Notes under the pieces: model-generated | The model's database searches: none | Told to the model about the DNA's origin: nothing | Seen by the model: the letters and a program-made list of their open reading frames with translations, nothing else | Origin: Actinotignum timonense | GTDB lineage: Bacteria; Actinomycetota; Actinomycetes; Actinomycetales; Actinomycetaceae | Direction: 5' to 3' | Assembly (NCBI RefSeq): GCF_030216305.1 | Contig: NZ_JASOKT010000007.1 | Location: forward strand, 1-64,000 | DNA: 64,000 nt | Translations under genes and position numbers: made by a program | In this document: positions 43,801 to 51,437 of the stretch, piece after piece | Position numbering within the stretch: the stretch's first letter is position 1 | Layout: the number at the start of each line of letters is the position of its first letter

Positions 43801-44070
43801 GACCCGGCGCCCCCGCATGGTCTGGTAGCGCCCCACCACGTCCTTGACGTAACCGGTGAGAAGGTGACCGTAATGGGGCAGGCCGTTGGCGAACGGCGGG
43901 CCGTCGTAGAAAACGAATTCATTGGAGCCGTGCGGCCCGGATTCACGCTGCTCAACGGAGGACTGGAACGTATTGTCTTTCTTCCAGAAAGCGAGGGTGC
44001 CTTCTTCCATCTTCGGGAAGTTCGGGGAGGCGGGCACGCCGCCCTCGCGATGAAGCGGATACATATCCAC
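40837..44070 (-). CDS. ileS: Isoleucyl-tRNA synthetase
   Basis: Class I synthetase of 1077 residues. HIGH motif region is [12 protein letters not shown] (58-69), KMSKS is in [14 protein letters not shown], and the editing domain includes [11 protein letters not shown]. The length and C-terminal domain without zinc-binding cysteines fit the long, eukaryote-like IleRS found in actinobacteria (a class linked with lower mupirocin sensitivity; family knowledge). The GTG at 44070 has AGGAG seven bases upstream; ATG 44064 is in frame. It is preceded by a T-box leader. Confidence 0.97.
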   Translation of the reverse strand: MDMYPLHREGGVPASPNFPKMEEGTLAFWKKDNTFQSSVEQRESGPHGSNEFVFYDGPPFANGLPHYGHLLTGYVKDVVGRYQTMRGRRVERRFGWDTHGLPAELEAQRILGIDSTDEIEDMGIATFNEACRSSVLRYTKEWEEYVTRQARWVDFSHDYKTLDTTYMESVLWAFKTLYDKGLAYDGYRVLPYCWNDETPLSNHELKMDDDVYKDRQDLSLTVGLRLETGELALIWTTTPWTLPSNLAIAVGPDIEYLTVVPREGKLEGERVVISAARLESYAKELGEDPEVVDRFPGSQLVGRAYAPIFDYFMNRAADEAPGPHAYHVIAGNFVTTEDGTGLVHIAPAFGEDDMFACQEVGIRPVVPVDGAGRFTSEVPDYEGTQVFDANLPITRDLREGTGPLARRPENERAVLVQERSYLHSYPHCWRCRKPLIYKAVSSWFVRVSAFRDRMVELNEQIEWTPAHIKHGQFGNWLAGARDWSISRNRFWGSPIPVWRSDDPNYPREDVYGSLEALERDFGRLPRNEKGEVDLHRPYIDELTRPNPDDPTGKSTMRRITDVLDCWFESGSMPYAQVHYPFENKDWFEDHYPGDFIVEYIGQTRGWFYTLHVLATALFDRPAFRTCISHGIVLGDDGQKMSKSLRNYPDVYEMFDEVGADAMRFFLMNSPIVRGGNLIVTERALRDTVRQVLLPLWNAYYFFALYASTCSKGEGYRAQPVSDPSGLDVMDRYLLASIKDLADKVRTDLDNYDIPAACDRVRGFLDVLTNWYVRTSRDRFWNEDHAAFDTLYTALEVLMRVMAPLAPLVTEEIWKGLTGGRSVHLEDWPELPDSWKDDALREAMDEARAVVSAAHSLRKTHQLRVRQPLRTLTIVTDRDLAPFTDLIALEVNVKNVELKDVAQSGMKVSRDLKVLPRELDPQLRKMTSALFQAAKAGNWSEDGADAVLHTDPEVRLAPGQFEITVSVEADPGSVAAALDSGSFIALDTEVDEELEAEGYARDVVRAVQDERKNAQLHVADRISLKLTVPAERVDAVTRYLPFIQEETLAVEAQVTAGADGAAGAAGAPLGIEVTKVAH

Positions 44071-44104
44071 GCGGTGTCTCCTCGTGTCTCAAACCTATTC
44101 GGAA

Positions 44105-44296
44105 TGAGGACGACGCCGGATATCCGGTACCGCGGTACCACCTCATTTGCTACTCGCCGCACGCGTGGTACGGCGGGTAACCGCTTCATTAGGACGCTGA
44201 CGGATCCACCCGCTCGGTTCTACTGGGCTGCGGGGCAGGGCCGCGCGGCTGTTCTTCCGAGAGCTCACCGGTGATTGCCGGGTCATAGCCAACGCC
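44105..44296 (-). promoter_or_regulatory. ileS T-box riboswitch (isoleucine)
   Basis: The minus-strand leader holds a Stem I like that of actinobacterial ileS T-boxes (GACCCGGCAATCACCGG) with ATC as the specifier codon (44273-44275), then GGAAGAACAG, CCCAGTAGAACCGA, and the T-box TGGTACCGCGG at 44130-44140. AATGAGG and CCTCATT flank the T-box and form the 7-bp antisequestrator stem. No terminator U-tract follows and the Shine-Dalgarno is about 40 bases away, so control is probably translational. Uncharged tRNA-Ile would raise ileS expression. Confidence 0.92.
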
Positions 44297-44300
44297 GCTC

Positions 44301-44306
44301 ATTGTA
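44301..44306 (-). promoter_or_regulatory. -10 element of the ileS leader
   Basis: TACAAT on the minus strand, 5-7 bases before the likely T-box RNA start. The -35 region would overlap the last codons of the upstream hydrolase gene and is weak. Confidence 0.45.
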
Positions 44307-44329
44307 GCCCTTCCGCGCGCGGGGCGCAT

Positions 44330-46369
44330 CTAGCTTCCGGGTGGCGGGCGGACCGGTGGGGATGGGTGCGACGGCGCAGCTCCGGCGGGTGGTTCGCGGG
44401 GCGGCGCAAGCGTGGCGGGCGGCGCCCCGGGCCCCGTGGCAGGCTCCGTGGTGATGCGCGCCAATTCGCGCATCTGCGGGGAATCCGCGTTTTCCAAATA
44501 TTCCGAATGCTGGGAGAAGAAACCGCCGCGCCCGGAGAAATGATGCGCGGTGAAATCCGGGTCCTGGCGCGGATTGAAGCCGAGCGCGTCGGTATGCCCG
44601 CCCGACACCGCTCCCCCGCCCAGCGCATTGACCACGTTAATAATGTCTTTCTTATTGGAAAGGACATGATTGGAGGCGGCGCTTCCGGCCCCGTGCGCCC
44701 CGGTATTCATATCCCATCCTTCGGCCACAACCCCGGGTGTTCCGTACACCACAAGGGTATCGACGACGCCGTGCCTAGCCTGCTCCGCGGCCGCTGAGGC
44801 CGTCACCGAACCGTAGGAATGCCCCAGCAGATTGATACGCGGGCAATCTTCCCCGCGGACCTGGGCAATTCCCTCCGCGAAGCGCGCGAGGCTGGCCGCG
44901 CCTTCCCGGGCCCGCGCTGGGGTGTAGAGAGAGGAATCCAGCGCACTTTGCGGGGCGGCGTAATCAAACCAGGTCACCACCGCCGGGCTTCCCGTTTCCC
45001 CGCGAGCGGTGAGAATTTCCTGCTGGAGGGTAGCCAAGCGGCCGGCTGCTTCCATATGGGAATCGAGGGAATTCACCACATTGGTGGTCATCCCACCTAC
45101 CTCAATGGTGATAGACGAGGCAGTATCCACATTCCCTTGAGATAGGGCCACCTGGATGGTGCGCAATTCTGCACCGGTTCCGGTACGGGCTCGGTTCGGC
45201 CCGCGGTACACGAGGAGTTGGCGTGGCTGGCCGGACTGGGCGGACTGTGCGGGGCCTGCCAGCGGGGAGGAACGCGGCGCGGGTGAGTGCGCCGGAGCTG
45301 CGCGCCCCGCGGACAGTCGCGCGGCGGACGAGTGCGCCGCGGATGATCGCCCCGTGGTTCGCGATGAGTACAGCTTTGAATCACGGGGCGAAGCGGACCG
45401 AACCGGGGCCGCGGAGATATGCTCGCGCCAATTGCGATCCAGGCAGCGCTGGGTGCGGATCATGGCGTAAGCAGCCAGGTTGGCGGTTATGGTGGCGTAA
45501 CGCAGCTGGGCCGCACCAAGCTGTGCGGTGCGAATCTCCCGATCAGTTTTCCCTAAATTACCCTCAAGATCCGCCCGGGCGCTGGCGATCTCCGCGGAGA
45601 GCTCGGCCAGGATCGGATCGTAGTAGGCGCGGGCCATCTCTTCGTCATGGCGGGCAACGGCAATATTGGCGCGGTCCCGCACCGCATAGGGTATTCCGTC
45701 TAAATTTCCCAGATCCTGGGGGTAATGCGCGAGCACATAAGAGCGCTCGGCATCGCCCAGGGATGCCCACCAGGCCTGCACATAGGCCGCACTTTTCCCG
45801 ACCGGCACCCGCCCGACCGAATGGTAGTGGTTGGTGCGAGCGTCCGGGGCTATCTGCCCGGCTGCCAGCTGGGTAAAAACCGTGTCCAGATAGCTGAGGG
45901 TATTATCGGCCGACCCGTAGGCTGCCTCTACCTCCGCCCTAATCCGGACCGCTACCTGGCGGCGTTCCCAATCCACTACCCCGGTGGCATCCGCGCCATC
46001 GAGCGGATCGACAACCTCACCGGTGGGGGTGATCTCCATTCCGGAAGCCGCCGCCCGGGAAAGGGCTTCGCTCACGGCCGTTTGGGTGCGGGTGATTTTA
46101 TGCTGGGCCTCCCCGAGAGCCTGGATGAGGTGGTCGATATGGTCGGTGTGCGCGGCGGCGCGCGCGGCCAGGGCCCGCACATCGGAGAGGAAGGCACGCG
46201 CCCCGTAACCTTCCCACTCCCCCGCCAAGGAGCGCGCGGCTAGCTGGCGCAGCTGCCAGCTGGCTTCTTCACAGCGCCGGCGTACGGCCGCCACCTCACC
46301 GAGGACCGCTCCGAGCAGGGCCCCGTTCCAGCTGCATAGTTGCCCCCACGTCACCCTGAGATCTTTCAT
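44330..46369 (-). CDS. DUF1023 alpha/beta hydrolase with WXG-like helical N-terminus
   Basis: A 679-residue protein. Residues 1 to about 320 are helical and Ala-rich, with EWEGYGARAF near residue 50 resembling the W-x-G turn of type VII (ESX) substrates. A Ser/Ala/Pro linker (about 330-385) is followed by a DUF1023 alpha/beta hydrolase domain: nucleophile elbow LLGHSYGSVTA, then HTDALGF and the catalytic-His candidate in FFSQHSEYL. The end is a Pro-rich tail. No signal peptide is seen. The ATG overlaps the stop of the preceding helical protein by four bases. Substrate unknown. Confidence 0.82.
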   Translation of the reverse strand: MKDLRVTWGQLCSWNGALLGAVLGEVAAVRRRCEEASWQLRQLAARSLAGEWEGYGARAFLSDVRALAARAAAHTDHIDHLIQALGEAQHKITRTQTAVSEALSRAAASGMEITPTGEVVDPLDGADATGVVDWERRQVAVRIRAEVEAAYGSADNTLSYLDTVFTQLAAGQIAPDARTNHYHSVGRVPVGKSAAYVQAWWASLGDAERSYVLAHYPQDLGNLDGIPYAVRDRANIAVARHDEEMARAYYDPILAELSAEIASARADLEGNLGKTDREIRTAQLGAAQLRYATITANLAAYAMIRTQRCLDRNWREHISAAPVRSASPRDSKLYSSRTTGRSSAAHSSAARLSAGRAAPAHSPAPRSSPLAGPAQSAQSGQPRQLLVYRGPNRARTGTGAELRTIQVALSQGNVDTASSITIEVGGMTTNVVNSLDSHMEAAGRLATLQQEILTARGETGSPAVVTWFDYAAPQSALDSSLYTPARAREGAASLARFAEGIAQVRGEDCPRINLLGHSYGSVTASAAAEQARHGVVDTLVVYGTPGVVAEGWDMNTGAHGAGSAASNHVLSNKKDIINVVNALGGGAVSGGHTDALGFNPRQDPDFTAHHFSGRGGFFSQHSEYLENADSPQMRELARITTEPATGPGAPPATLAPPREPPAGAAPSHPSPPVRPPPGS

Positions 46370-46707
46370 CTTCCAACCCCCGCGATATCCAAACCAGAAA
46401 TATTCGTGCCCGCAATATCCAGGGCAGAAATATCCGCGCCTGCCCCGCCGTCTGCCTCCTGGTAGATGCGCCAGGCCAGGGCGAGGGAGGCAGCTAGCTC
46501 ATCGGCTCGGGCCGCGATATCGCGGGTACGCCTATCCAGGGCCGCGCATCCCGCGCTCACGCTGGCCGGCGGCGGGGTGCCAGCCAATGCCGCCGCTACC
46601 GCTCCTGGCACGGTATCCACCCGCAGCGGGGCCAGCGCGGCACTCACGTCCGCGAGCGCGGCGCGCAGCTCCGCCGTTGCAGATTCCGTGATAAGAACAC
46701 CATCCAC
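46366..46707 (-). CDS. Small helical Ala-rich protein, partner of the DUF1023 hydrolase
   Basis: A 113-residue, mostly alpha-helical, cytosolic-looking protein without recognised family: two Ala-rich helices around residues 10-30 and 50-90, and a C-terminal repeat of the type DISALDIAGTNISGLDIAG. Size and position directly before a DUF1023 hydrolase are like the small WXG100-like or chaperone-like partners seen in actinobacterial type VII loci (inference). GTG 46707 is chosen because of a perfect GGGAGG Shine-Dalgarno five bases upstream; the frame is open to 46881 with a basic stretch of low conservation. Confidence 0.7.
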   Translation of the reverse strand: MDGVLITESATAELRAALADVSAALAPLRVDTVPGAVAAALAGTPPPASVSAGCAALDRRTRDIAARADELAASLALAWRIYQEADGGAGADISALDIAGTNISGLDIAGVGR

Positions 46708-46907
46708 CGTGACCTCCCCTTGTTCGCTCCTGTTTCCTTCGCGCTGGCTACGTTTGACTTCTGTGCGCTGGCGCCGCTTACTTTCGTTGAACTGGCGTCG
46801 CTTGTTTTCTGGGCGCCGGCTCCTCCTGCCAAGCGCTTGAGCCGATGGTGTCAGGCAGGGAAAGATCCGTCCAGGGCCCATCCACAGGCGGAGTTCGGCG
46901 CGTGTAG

Positions 46908-46917
46908 TTATCCACAG
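46908..46917 (+). promoter_or_regulatory. DnaA-box-like TTATCCACAG before pcp
   Basis: Exact TTATCCACAG in the divergent spacer, about 24 bases before the pcp start, overlapping the place of a -35 for the TAGGGT hexamer at 46930-46935. A CCATCCACAGG variant lies at 46879. Confidence 0.4.
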
Positions 46918-46940
46918 GTAGGGGCGCGGTAGGGTGAAGT

Positions 46941-47702
46941 GTGCGTGTTTTAGTGACTTATTTTGAGCCTTTTGGTGCCGATACCGAAAATGCGAGCCGG
47001 GAGGCAGCGCTGCAAGCCATCCCTCATCTTCGAGATATGGATCTTCCTTGCGAGGTGGAGGTCGCGACGGCCATGTTGCCGGTGGTGTTCGCGAGCGCCG
47101 GGAAGGTGCTGGCCGAGGCGGTGGAACGTTTTCACCCCGATGCGGTCATTGCCATCGGAGAAGCGGGCGGGCGTAGCGCTATCACCCCGGAGCTCCAAGC
47201 TTTTAATGAGAATATCGCCCGAATTCCGGATAATGCGGGAGCTCAACCTGATGGCGAACCCGTGATTCCGGGCGGGCCTGCTATCGCCACGAGCCCCGTG
47301 CTGGTGGCGGATATTACTCGCGCTATTAACGGGGCAGGTATCAATGCGGAAACGAGCCGAGATCCGGGGCGCTACCTCTGCAATAACATTGCCTACCGCG
47401 TGGTCCAGCTTCCTGTTCCCGGCCTCTTCATTCACGTACCGGCCCTGCGCACCGTCGGAGTGGCCACGGTGGGCGCGGAAACCGACGCACCGTCCGCAGC
47501 GGTGTCCCAGCCCGCGCCGCAGCCCGCACCACGGACCAAGACGGCGCACGCCGCACCACTAACCGACACGGCGCACGCCGCACCGTCAGCCGAGACCGCC
47601 GCACCGGCGCTCCCCCGGCCTGCCACCACCTTTGATGAGCTCGGCCGCGGGATCGCCGCGGCGATTGCGGAGCTTGCCCGGCAGGTCGCCGAGAAACTGT
47701 AA
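46941..47702 (+). CDS. pcp: Pyroglutamyl-peptidase I with low-complexity insertion
   Basis: Cysteine peptidase removing N-terminal pyroglutamate. The 253 residues keep the family blocks: FEPFG near the start, EAGGRSAITPELQAFNENIARIPDN with the catalytic Glu, RYLCNNIAY with the catalytic Cys, and LFIHVPAL with the catalytic His. After the His, about 50 residues of Ala/Pro/Thr sequence (two AHAAPL/AHAAPS repeats) interrupt the normal path to the last helix. The common Glu-Arg of the ERVA motif reads Glu-Leu. GTG start with AGGGTGAA upstream. Convergent with the SDR gene. Confidence 0.88.
   Translation: MRVLVTYFEPFGADTENASREAALQAIPHLRDMDLPCEVEVATAMLPVVFASAGKVLAEAVERFHPDAVIAIGEAGGRSAITPELQAFNENIARIPDNAGAQPDGEPVIPGGPAIATSPVLVADITRAINGAGINAETSRDPGRYLCNNIAYRVVQLPVPGLFIHVPALRTVGVATVGAETDAPSAAVSQPAPQPAPRTKTAHAAPLTDTAHAAPSAETAAPALPRPATTFDELGRGIAAAIAELARQVAEKL
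47541..47584 (+). repeat. Two 17-base direct repeats inside pcp
   Basis: ACGGCGCACGCCGCACC at 47541-47557 and 47568-47584, period 27 bases, encoding the TAHAAP repeats in the insertion of the pyroglutamyl peptidase. Confidence 0.85.
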
Positions 47703-47735
47703 CCTCCGGCCACTACTCCCCATCCAGCCCGGAGG
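47703..47735. terminator. Hairpin at the pcp/SDR convergence
   Basis: CCTCCGG (47703-47709) and CCGGAGG (47729-47735) are perfect arms with a 19-base loop, overlapping the 3' end of the SDR gene. Probably a shared terminator without U-tract. Confidence 0.45.
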
Positions 47736-48495
47736 AGGGTAGGTCTACCACGTCGCTGCCGGTACGGGCCACCGTCCACGAATTCGCCTGGGCCACGGGG
47801 CGGATAACCACCGAATCGATATTGACGTGGGCGGGGCGGGAGAGCATCCATACCACCGTCTCAGCAATATCCTCGGCAAGGAGCGGCTCAGCTACCCCGG
47901 CATAAACGTTCTGGGCTGCGGCATCTGATCCGAGTCGATTCTTAGAAAATTCCTCCGTCATCACCATGCCGGGGCGCAGCTCCATGAGCCGTACCGGTTC
48001 GCCCACCAGTTCCAGGCGCAGGGTGTCTTTAATCATGCGTTCGGCGTGCTTGGCCGCCGTGTATCCGGCCCCGCCCACGTAGGTTTCCTGCGCCGCAGTA
48101 GAGGTCACAAAGAGGATGCTGCCACCGTTCTCCCGCATATGCGGGAGTAGGGCCCGGGTGAGGCGCAGGGTACCCAGTACGTTCACGCGGTACATCCACT
48201 CCCAGTCCTCGATTTTTGCGTCCGTCACCTTGTCTTGCCCGCGGGCCCCACCGGCGTTATTGACCAGGGAGTCCACCCCGCCGGCTTCCGCTACGGTGGC
48301 GGCGAGCCGTGCGACGTCGCCTTCCTCCGTCAAGTCCGCAACCACGTAACTGCACCCGGTTTGTTCGGCGAGCTGGCGGAGCCGATCTTCGCGCCGTGCG
48401 GTGGCGATCACCTCGAATCCAGCCGCGCGCAAGGCGCGGACGCTCGCCGCCCCGATGCCGCTGGACGCTCCGGTTACAAGTACTCGATGTGACAT
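47713..48495 (-). CDS. SDR family NAD(P)-dependent oxidoreductase
   Basis: A 260-residue classical short-chain dehydrogenase. TGASSGIG near residue 8 binds the nucleotide, NNAG is at about residue 84, and the catalytic Ser-Tyr-Lys appear as STAA and YTAAK. The sequence RRED after the second strand (with Arg pairs) suggests NADP preference. It resembles the YdfG type acting on hydroxy acids such as serine (inference). ATG 48495 has GGAGGG six bases upstream; the frame extends to 48537. Divergent from proC. Confidence 0.9.
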   Translation of the reverse strand: MSHRVLVTGASSGIGAASVRALRAAGFEVIATARREDRLRQLAEQTGCSYVVADLTEEGDVARLAATVAEAGGVDSLVNNAGGARGQDKVTDAKIEDWEWMYRVNVLGTLRLTRALLPHMRENGGSILFVTSTAAQETYVGGAGYTAAKHAERMIKDTLRLELVGEPVRLMELRPGMVMTEEFSKNRLGSDAAAQNVYAGVAEPLLAEDIAETVVWMLSRPAHVNIDSVVIRPVAQANSWTVARTGSDVVDLPSSGLDGE

Positions 48496-48641
48496 GTCAA
48501 ACCCTCCGTTCTGCCGGGTGAGAGCCACGCCGGCCATAAAACACCTTTCTTCAGCCTAAAATAAAACGCGGAGAGCATACCCGGTGTTCGCTCAGCGCCG
48601 CTGCGGGAGCACCGGGCCTAGCTGGTAGAAAGGAATTGCTC

Positions 48642-49442
48642 GTGATCGGCTTTATTGGAACCGGACATATGGGCGGGGCCCTGGCGCGCGGGGTGCTTGC
48701 CGCGGGCGCGGATCCGGCGTCCGTCGTCGTTTCTGCGAAAGATGTGCAGGCGGCGCGCGACTTCGCGGAGGAAACGGGGGCGCGCCCGGCCACCTCGAAT
48801 ACCGAGCTGGTCACGGCCGTGGGTGACGGAATCGTCGTCGTCGCCGTGAAACCGTACGCGGTTGCGGATGTTCTAGAAGAAATTAACGACGTCGCACGGG
48901 AATCTGGCACCGTTATCGTCTCCATCGCGGCGGGCCTTGAGCTTGCCACCCTCGCCCGCCATCTCGCCCCGGGTCAGCCGCTCGTGCGCGCCATGCCGAA
49001 TGTGGCTGCCAGCGTGCGTGCCTCCATGACGGCGTTGTGCTTCTCGAGTTCCGTCACCCCCGCCCAGCAGGACGCGGTGCGGGAGGTCTTCGCCGCCGTG
49101 GGTGCTCATATCACCCTGGAAGAAAAACATTTTTCCGTTTTTTCCGCGCTCGCCGGATGTTCCCCGGCTTTCACTTTTACCTATATTGATGCCCTCAAAC
49201 GTGCCGCCGTTGCCGATGGGCTCCCGGCCGCGCAGGCGGTGCGCATCGCCGCGCAGGCGGTGGAAGGTGCGGCGCGTCTGGTGCTCGCAAGTGAGCTTTC
49301 TCCGGCCGATTTGGCCGATACGGTGCAGTCCCCGGGGGGCACCACCGTGGCCGGTGTGGTGGAATTAGAACGCGCCGGTTTCGGGGCGGCCGTCGTGCGC
49401 GGCGTGCAAGCCAGTATCGATAAAGATAGGAATCTCAGCTAA
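48642..49442 (+). CDS. proC: Pyrroline-5-carboxylate reductase
   Basis: Last step of proline synthesis, NAD(P)H-dependent. The 266 residues begin with the Rossmann motif GFIGTGHMGGALARG, include VAVKPYAV and RAMPNVAASV, and end with the ProC signature SPGGTTVAGVVELERAGF. GTG 48642 has AAAGGA seven bases upstream. The next gene starts directly after the stop. Confidence 0.95.
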   Translation: MIGFIGTGHMGGALARGVLAAGADPASVVVSAKDVQAARDFAEETGARPATSNTELVTAVGDGIVVVAVKPYAVADVLEEINDVARESGTVIVSIAAGLELATLARHLAPGQPLVRAMPNVAASVRASMTALCFSSSVTPAQQDAVREVFAAVGAHITLEEKHFSVFSALAGCSPAFTFTYIDALKRAAVADGLPAAQAVRIAAQAVEGAARLVLASELSPADLADTVQSPGGTTVAGVVELERAGFGAAVVRGVQASIDKDRNLS

Positions 49443-49784
49443 ATGAACGGACTGTCAATCCTCGGCTTCGCTGGGATTTTCCTGGTGGTGCTGCTGCTGT
49501 GGGGAATTTCCATGCTGCGCGAAGCCCGCTCGCTGCGTTTTATGCGCACCCACGAATGGACCGCGGAAGAAAAAGAACGTATTTTGACGGCCGCGGCGGA
49601 GGGAACCGCCACCGCCATGCGCGCCGTGAAGAAAATCCACCCCATCTTGACCGCGCGCCACGCTCGCCTCGTGGTGCACGATCTGGAAAGCGAAGCCGCT
49701 GAGGCTCGCCGGCGCGCCAAGCGTGCCAAACCCGGGACCCGCGCGTCCCGCTCTATCCGCGATACTGACGCAAAGGAGAGGTAG
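49443..49784 (+). CDS. Small single-pass membrane protein
   Basis: Not recognised as a named family. A 113-residue protein with one N-terminal membrane helix (about residues 6-22), then a helical, strongly charged cytosolic part rich in Ala, Arg and Glu, and a basic tail (RRRAKRAKPGTR). The ATG follows the proC stop without a gap (TAAATG), so the two are cotranscribed and probably translationally coupled. No clue to function beyond this link. Confidence 0.75.
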   Translation: MNGLSILGFAGIFLVVLLLWGISMLREARSLRFMRTHEWTAEEKERILTAAAEGTATAMRAVKKIHPILTARHARLVVHDLESEAAEARRRAKRAKPGTRASRSIRDTDAKER

Positions 49785-49907
49785 CTCGCCTTTTAACTCC
49801 ACGTTTTCCAACGGTTCACATTGACTCGATAGATACATATATGGCGACGTGTCCGAGCTGAGATGCGCCGAGCCATATTTTGACTTCACTACCTGATGGG
49901 AACAGAT

Positions 49908-51437
49908 ATGAAGCGTTTTGCGGGCGTCGCCCTGCTCGTTGCCGGACTCGCGCTGTCCGGATGCTCAACCAACCCGCCCTCCGATGCGGCTTCCTCCCCC
50001 GCCAGCGGCCCGGCCCCGGTTCAGAATGCGAACCCGGATGCTTCGGTGCACGTTGGTTTTATTTTGGAACCCACCGGCCTGGATCCGACCTCGGTTTCCG
50101 GCGCGGCTCTCGATCAGCTTGTTATCGATAATGTTTATGAAGGACTCACCCGCCGCGCCGAAAATGGTGATATTTTGCCGGCTCTGGCCACCTCCTGGGA
50201 TATTTCCGAGGATGGGCTCAACTACACCTTCCATCTGCGCGAAGGGGTGAAATTCCACGACGGTTCCGATTTTGATGCCGCGGATGTGGTGGCCACCCTG
50301 GAAGCTTCTGCTGCTGAGGGGTCGAAGAATCCCGATCATAAGCTCATGCGCACGTTTAAATCAGCGCAGGCTTCCGACCCGCATACCGTCGTCGTCACCC
50401 TTTCCGAACCGAATATGAATTTCTTGGACAGCATGTCCACGGACGCCGCCATGATGGTGCCCTCCGATAATACGGTCGATTTGAATAAGGAATCGAACGG
50501 CACCGGGCCGTTCACCATCGGTGAGTGGAAGACCGGCTCCACCATTACCCTGGAGCGTAACGATAACTACTGGGGCGATCCGGCCGGCACCAAGGAAGTG
50601 GTCTACCACTATTACGCGGACCAGACCGCAGCCGCGAATGCGCTCGCCTCGGGACAAATTGATATTCTCACCACCCAGAACACCGATACGGTGGAGCGTT
50701 TCGCCGCCGACCCGGCGATTATTACCTCGCAGGGCACCGAAACCTCGTGGATGACGCTCGGCTTCAACCACTCCAACCCGGCGCTGGCCAATAAGGATGT
50801 GCGCACCGCTATCCGCAAGGGCATCGATAAGGACGGCCTCATTACCGCGCTCGGCGGGACTATGGTGCGGGTCGGTTCCATGGTCTCCCCCGGGATGGCC
50901 TGGTGGAGCGATTCCCTCAACGAGATTGATTCGTATGATCCCCAAGCCGCCCGCGAGCTGCTCAAAAAGGCCGGTTTTGAGAATCTTTCCCTCAACCTGC
51001 GGGTGGCCAATAATTACGATTCGGCCATTTCCGAATATGTGGCTGCCCAGCTCAAGGAGATCGGCATTAATGTGACGATTGATCGGATGGAGTTTTCTAG
51101 CTGGCTCGATGAGGTCTACCGCGGGGGAAATTACGATCTGACCATGGTGCTCCACGTGGATCCGTGGACCCTCACCTACTATTCCAACCCCAGCTATTAC
51201 TGGCATTATGACAGCGCGCAGGCCCAGCAGCTCAATAAGGAAGCGATGACCGCCAGCTCGCTGGAAGAACGCGATAAGAAGCTCGGTGAACTGGCCGCTT
51301 TCGTTTCCGAAGATGCTGCCTCGGATTGGCTCTACAGCCCCAAGGCCATTATTTTCTCCCGGGAAGGGGTCTCCGGGTTCCCGACCAACCGGACCGGTTC
51401 TCGCTTCTACGCCGCTGATATTCAGGTTGCGCGTTAA
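49908..51437 (+). CDS. Oligopeptide-type ABC transporter substrate-binding lipoprotein
   Basis: SBP_bac_5 family (OppA/DppA) extracellular binding protein, 509 residues. The signal peptide ends in the lipobox LSGC at about residue 21, followed by a Ser/Pro/Ala linker. Family blocks are seen at LDQLVIDNVYEGLTR, ALATSWDISEDGLNYTFHLREGVKFHDG and NGTGPFTIGEW. The family carries peptides but also nickel, heme, sugars and opines. ATG 49908 is preferred over ATG 49896 by signal peptide fit. First gene of a seven-gene + strand operon in which every junction overlaps. Confidence 0.93.
   Translation: MKRFAGVALLVAGLALSGCSTNPPSDAASSPASGPAPVQNANPDASVHVGFILEPTGLDPTSVSGAALDQLVIDNVYEGLTRRAENGDILPALATSWDISEDGLNYTFHLREGVKFHDGSDFDAADVVATLEASAAEGSKNPDHKLMRTFKSAQASDPHTVVVTLSEPNMNFLDSMSTDAAMMVPSDNTVDLNKESNGTGPFTIGEWKTGSTITLERNDNYWGDPAGTKEVVYHYYADQTAAANALASGQIDILTTQNTDTVERFAADPAIITSQGTETSWMTLGFNHSNPALANKDVRTAIRKGIDKDGLITALGGTMVRVGSMVSPGMAWWSDSLNEIDSYDPQAARELLKKAGFENLSLNLRVANNYDSAISEYVAAQLKEIGINVTIDRMEFSSWLDEVYRGGNYDLTMVLHVDPWTLTYYSNPSYYWHYDSAQAQQLNKEAMTASSLEERDKKLGELAAFVSEDAASDWLYSPKAIIFSREGVSGFPTNRTGSRFYAADIQVAR

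Noticed and set aside
46708..46881. Basic N-terminal extension of the small DUF1023 partner
   Set aside because: The GTG at 46707 has a perfect Shine-Dalgarno; the extension is Arg/Lys-rich, repetitive and overlaps the divergent promoter region.
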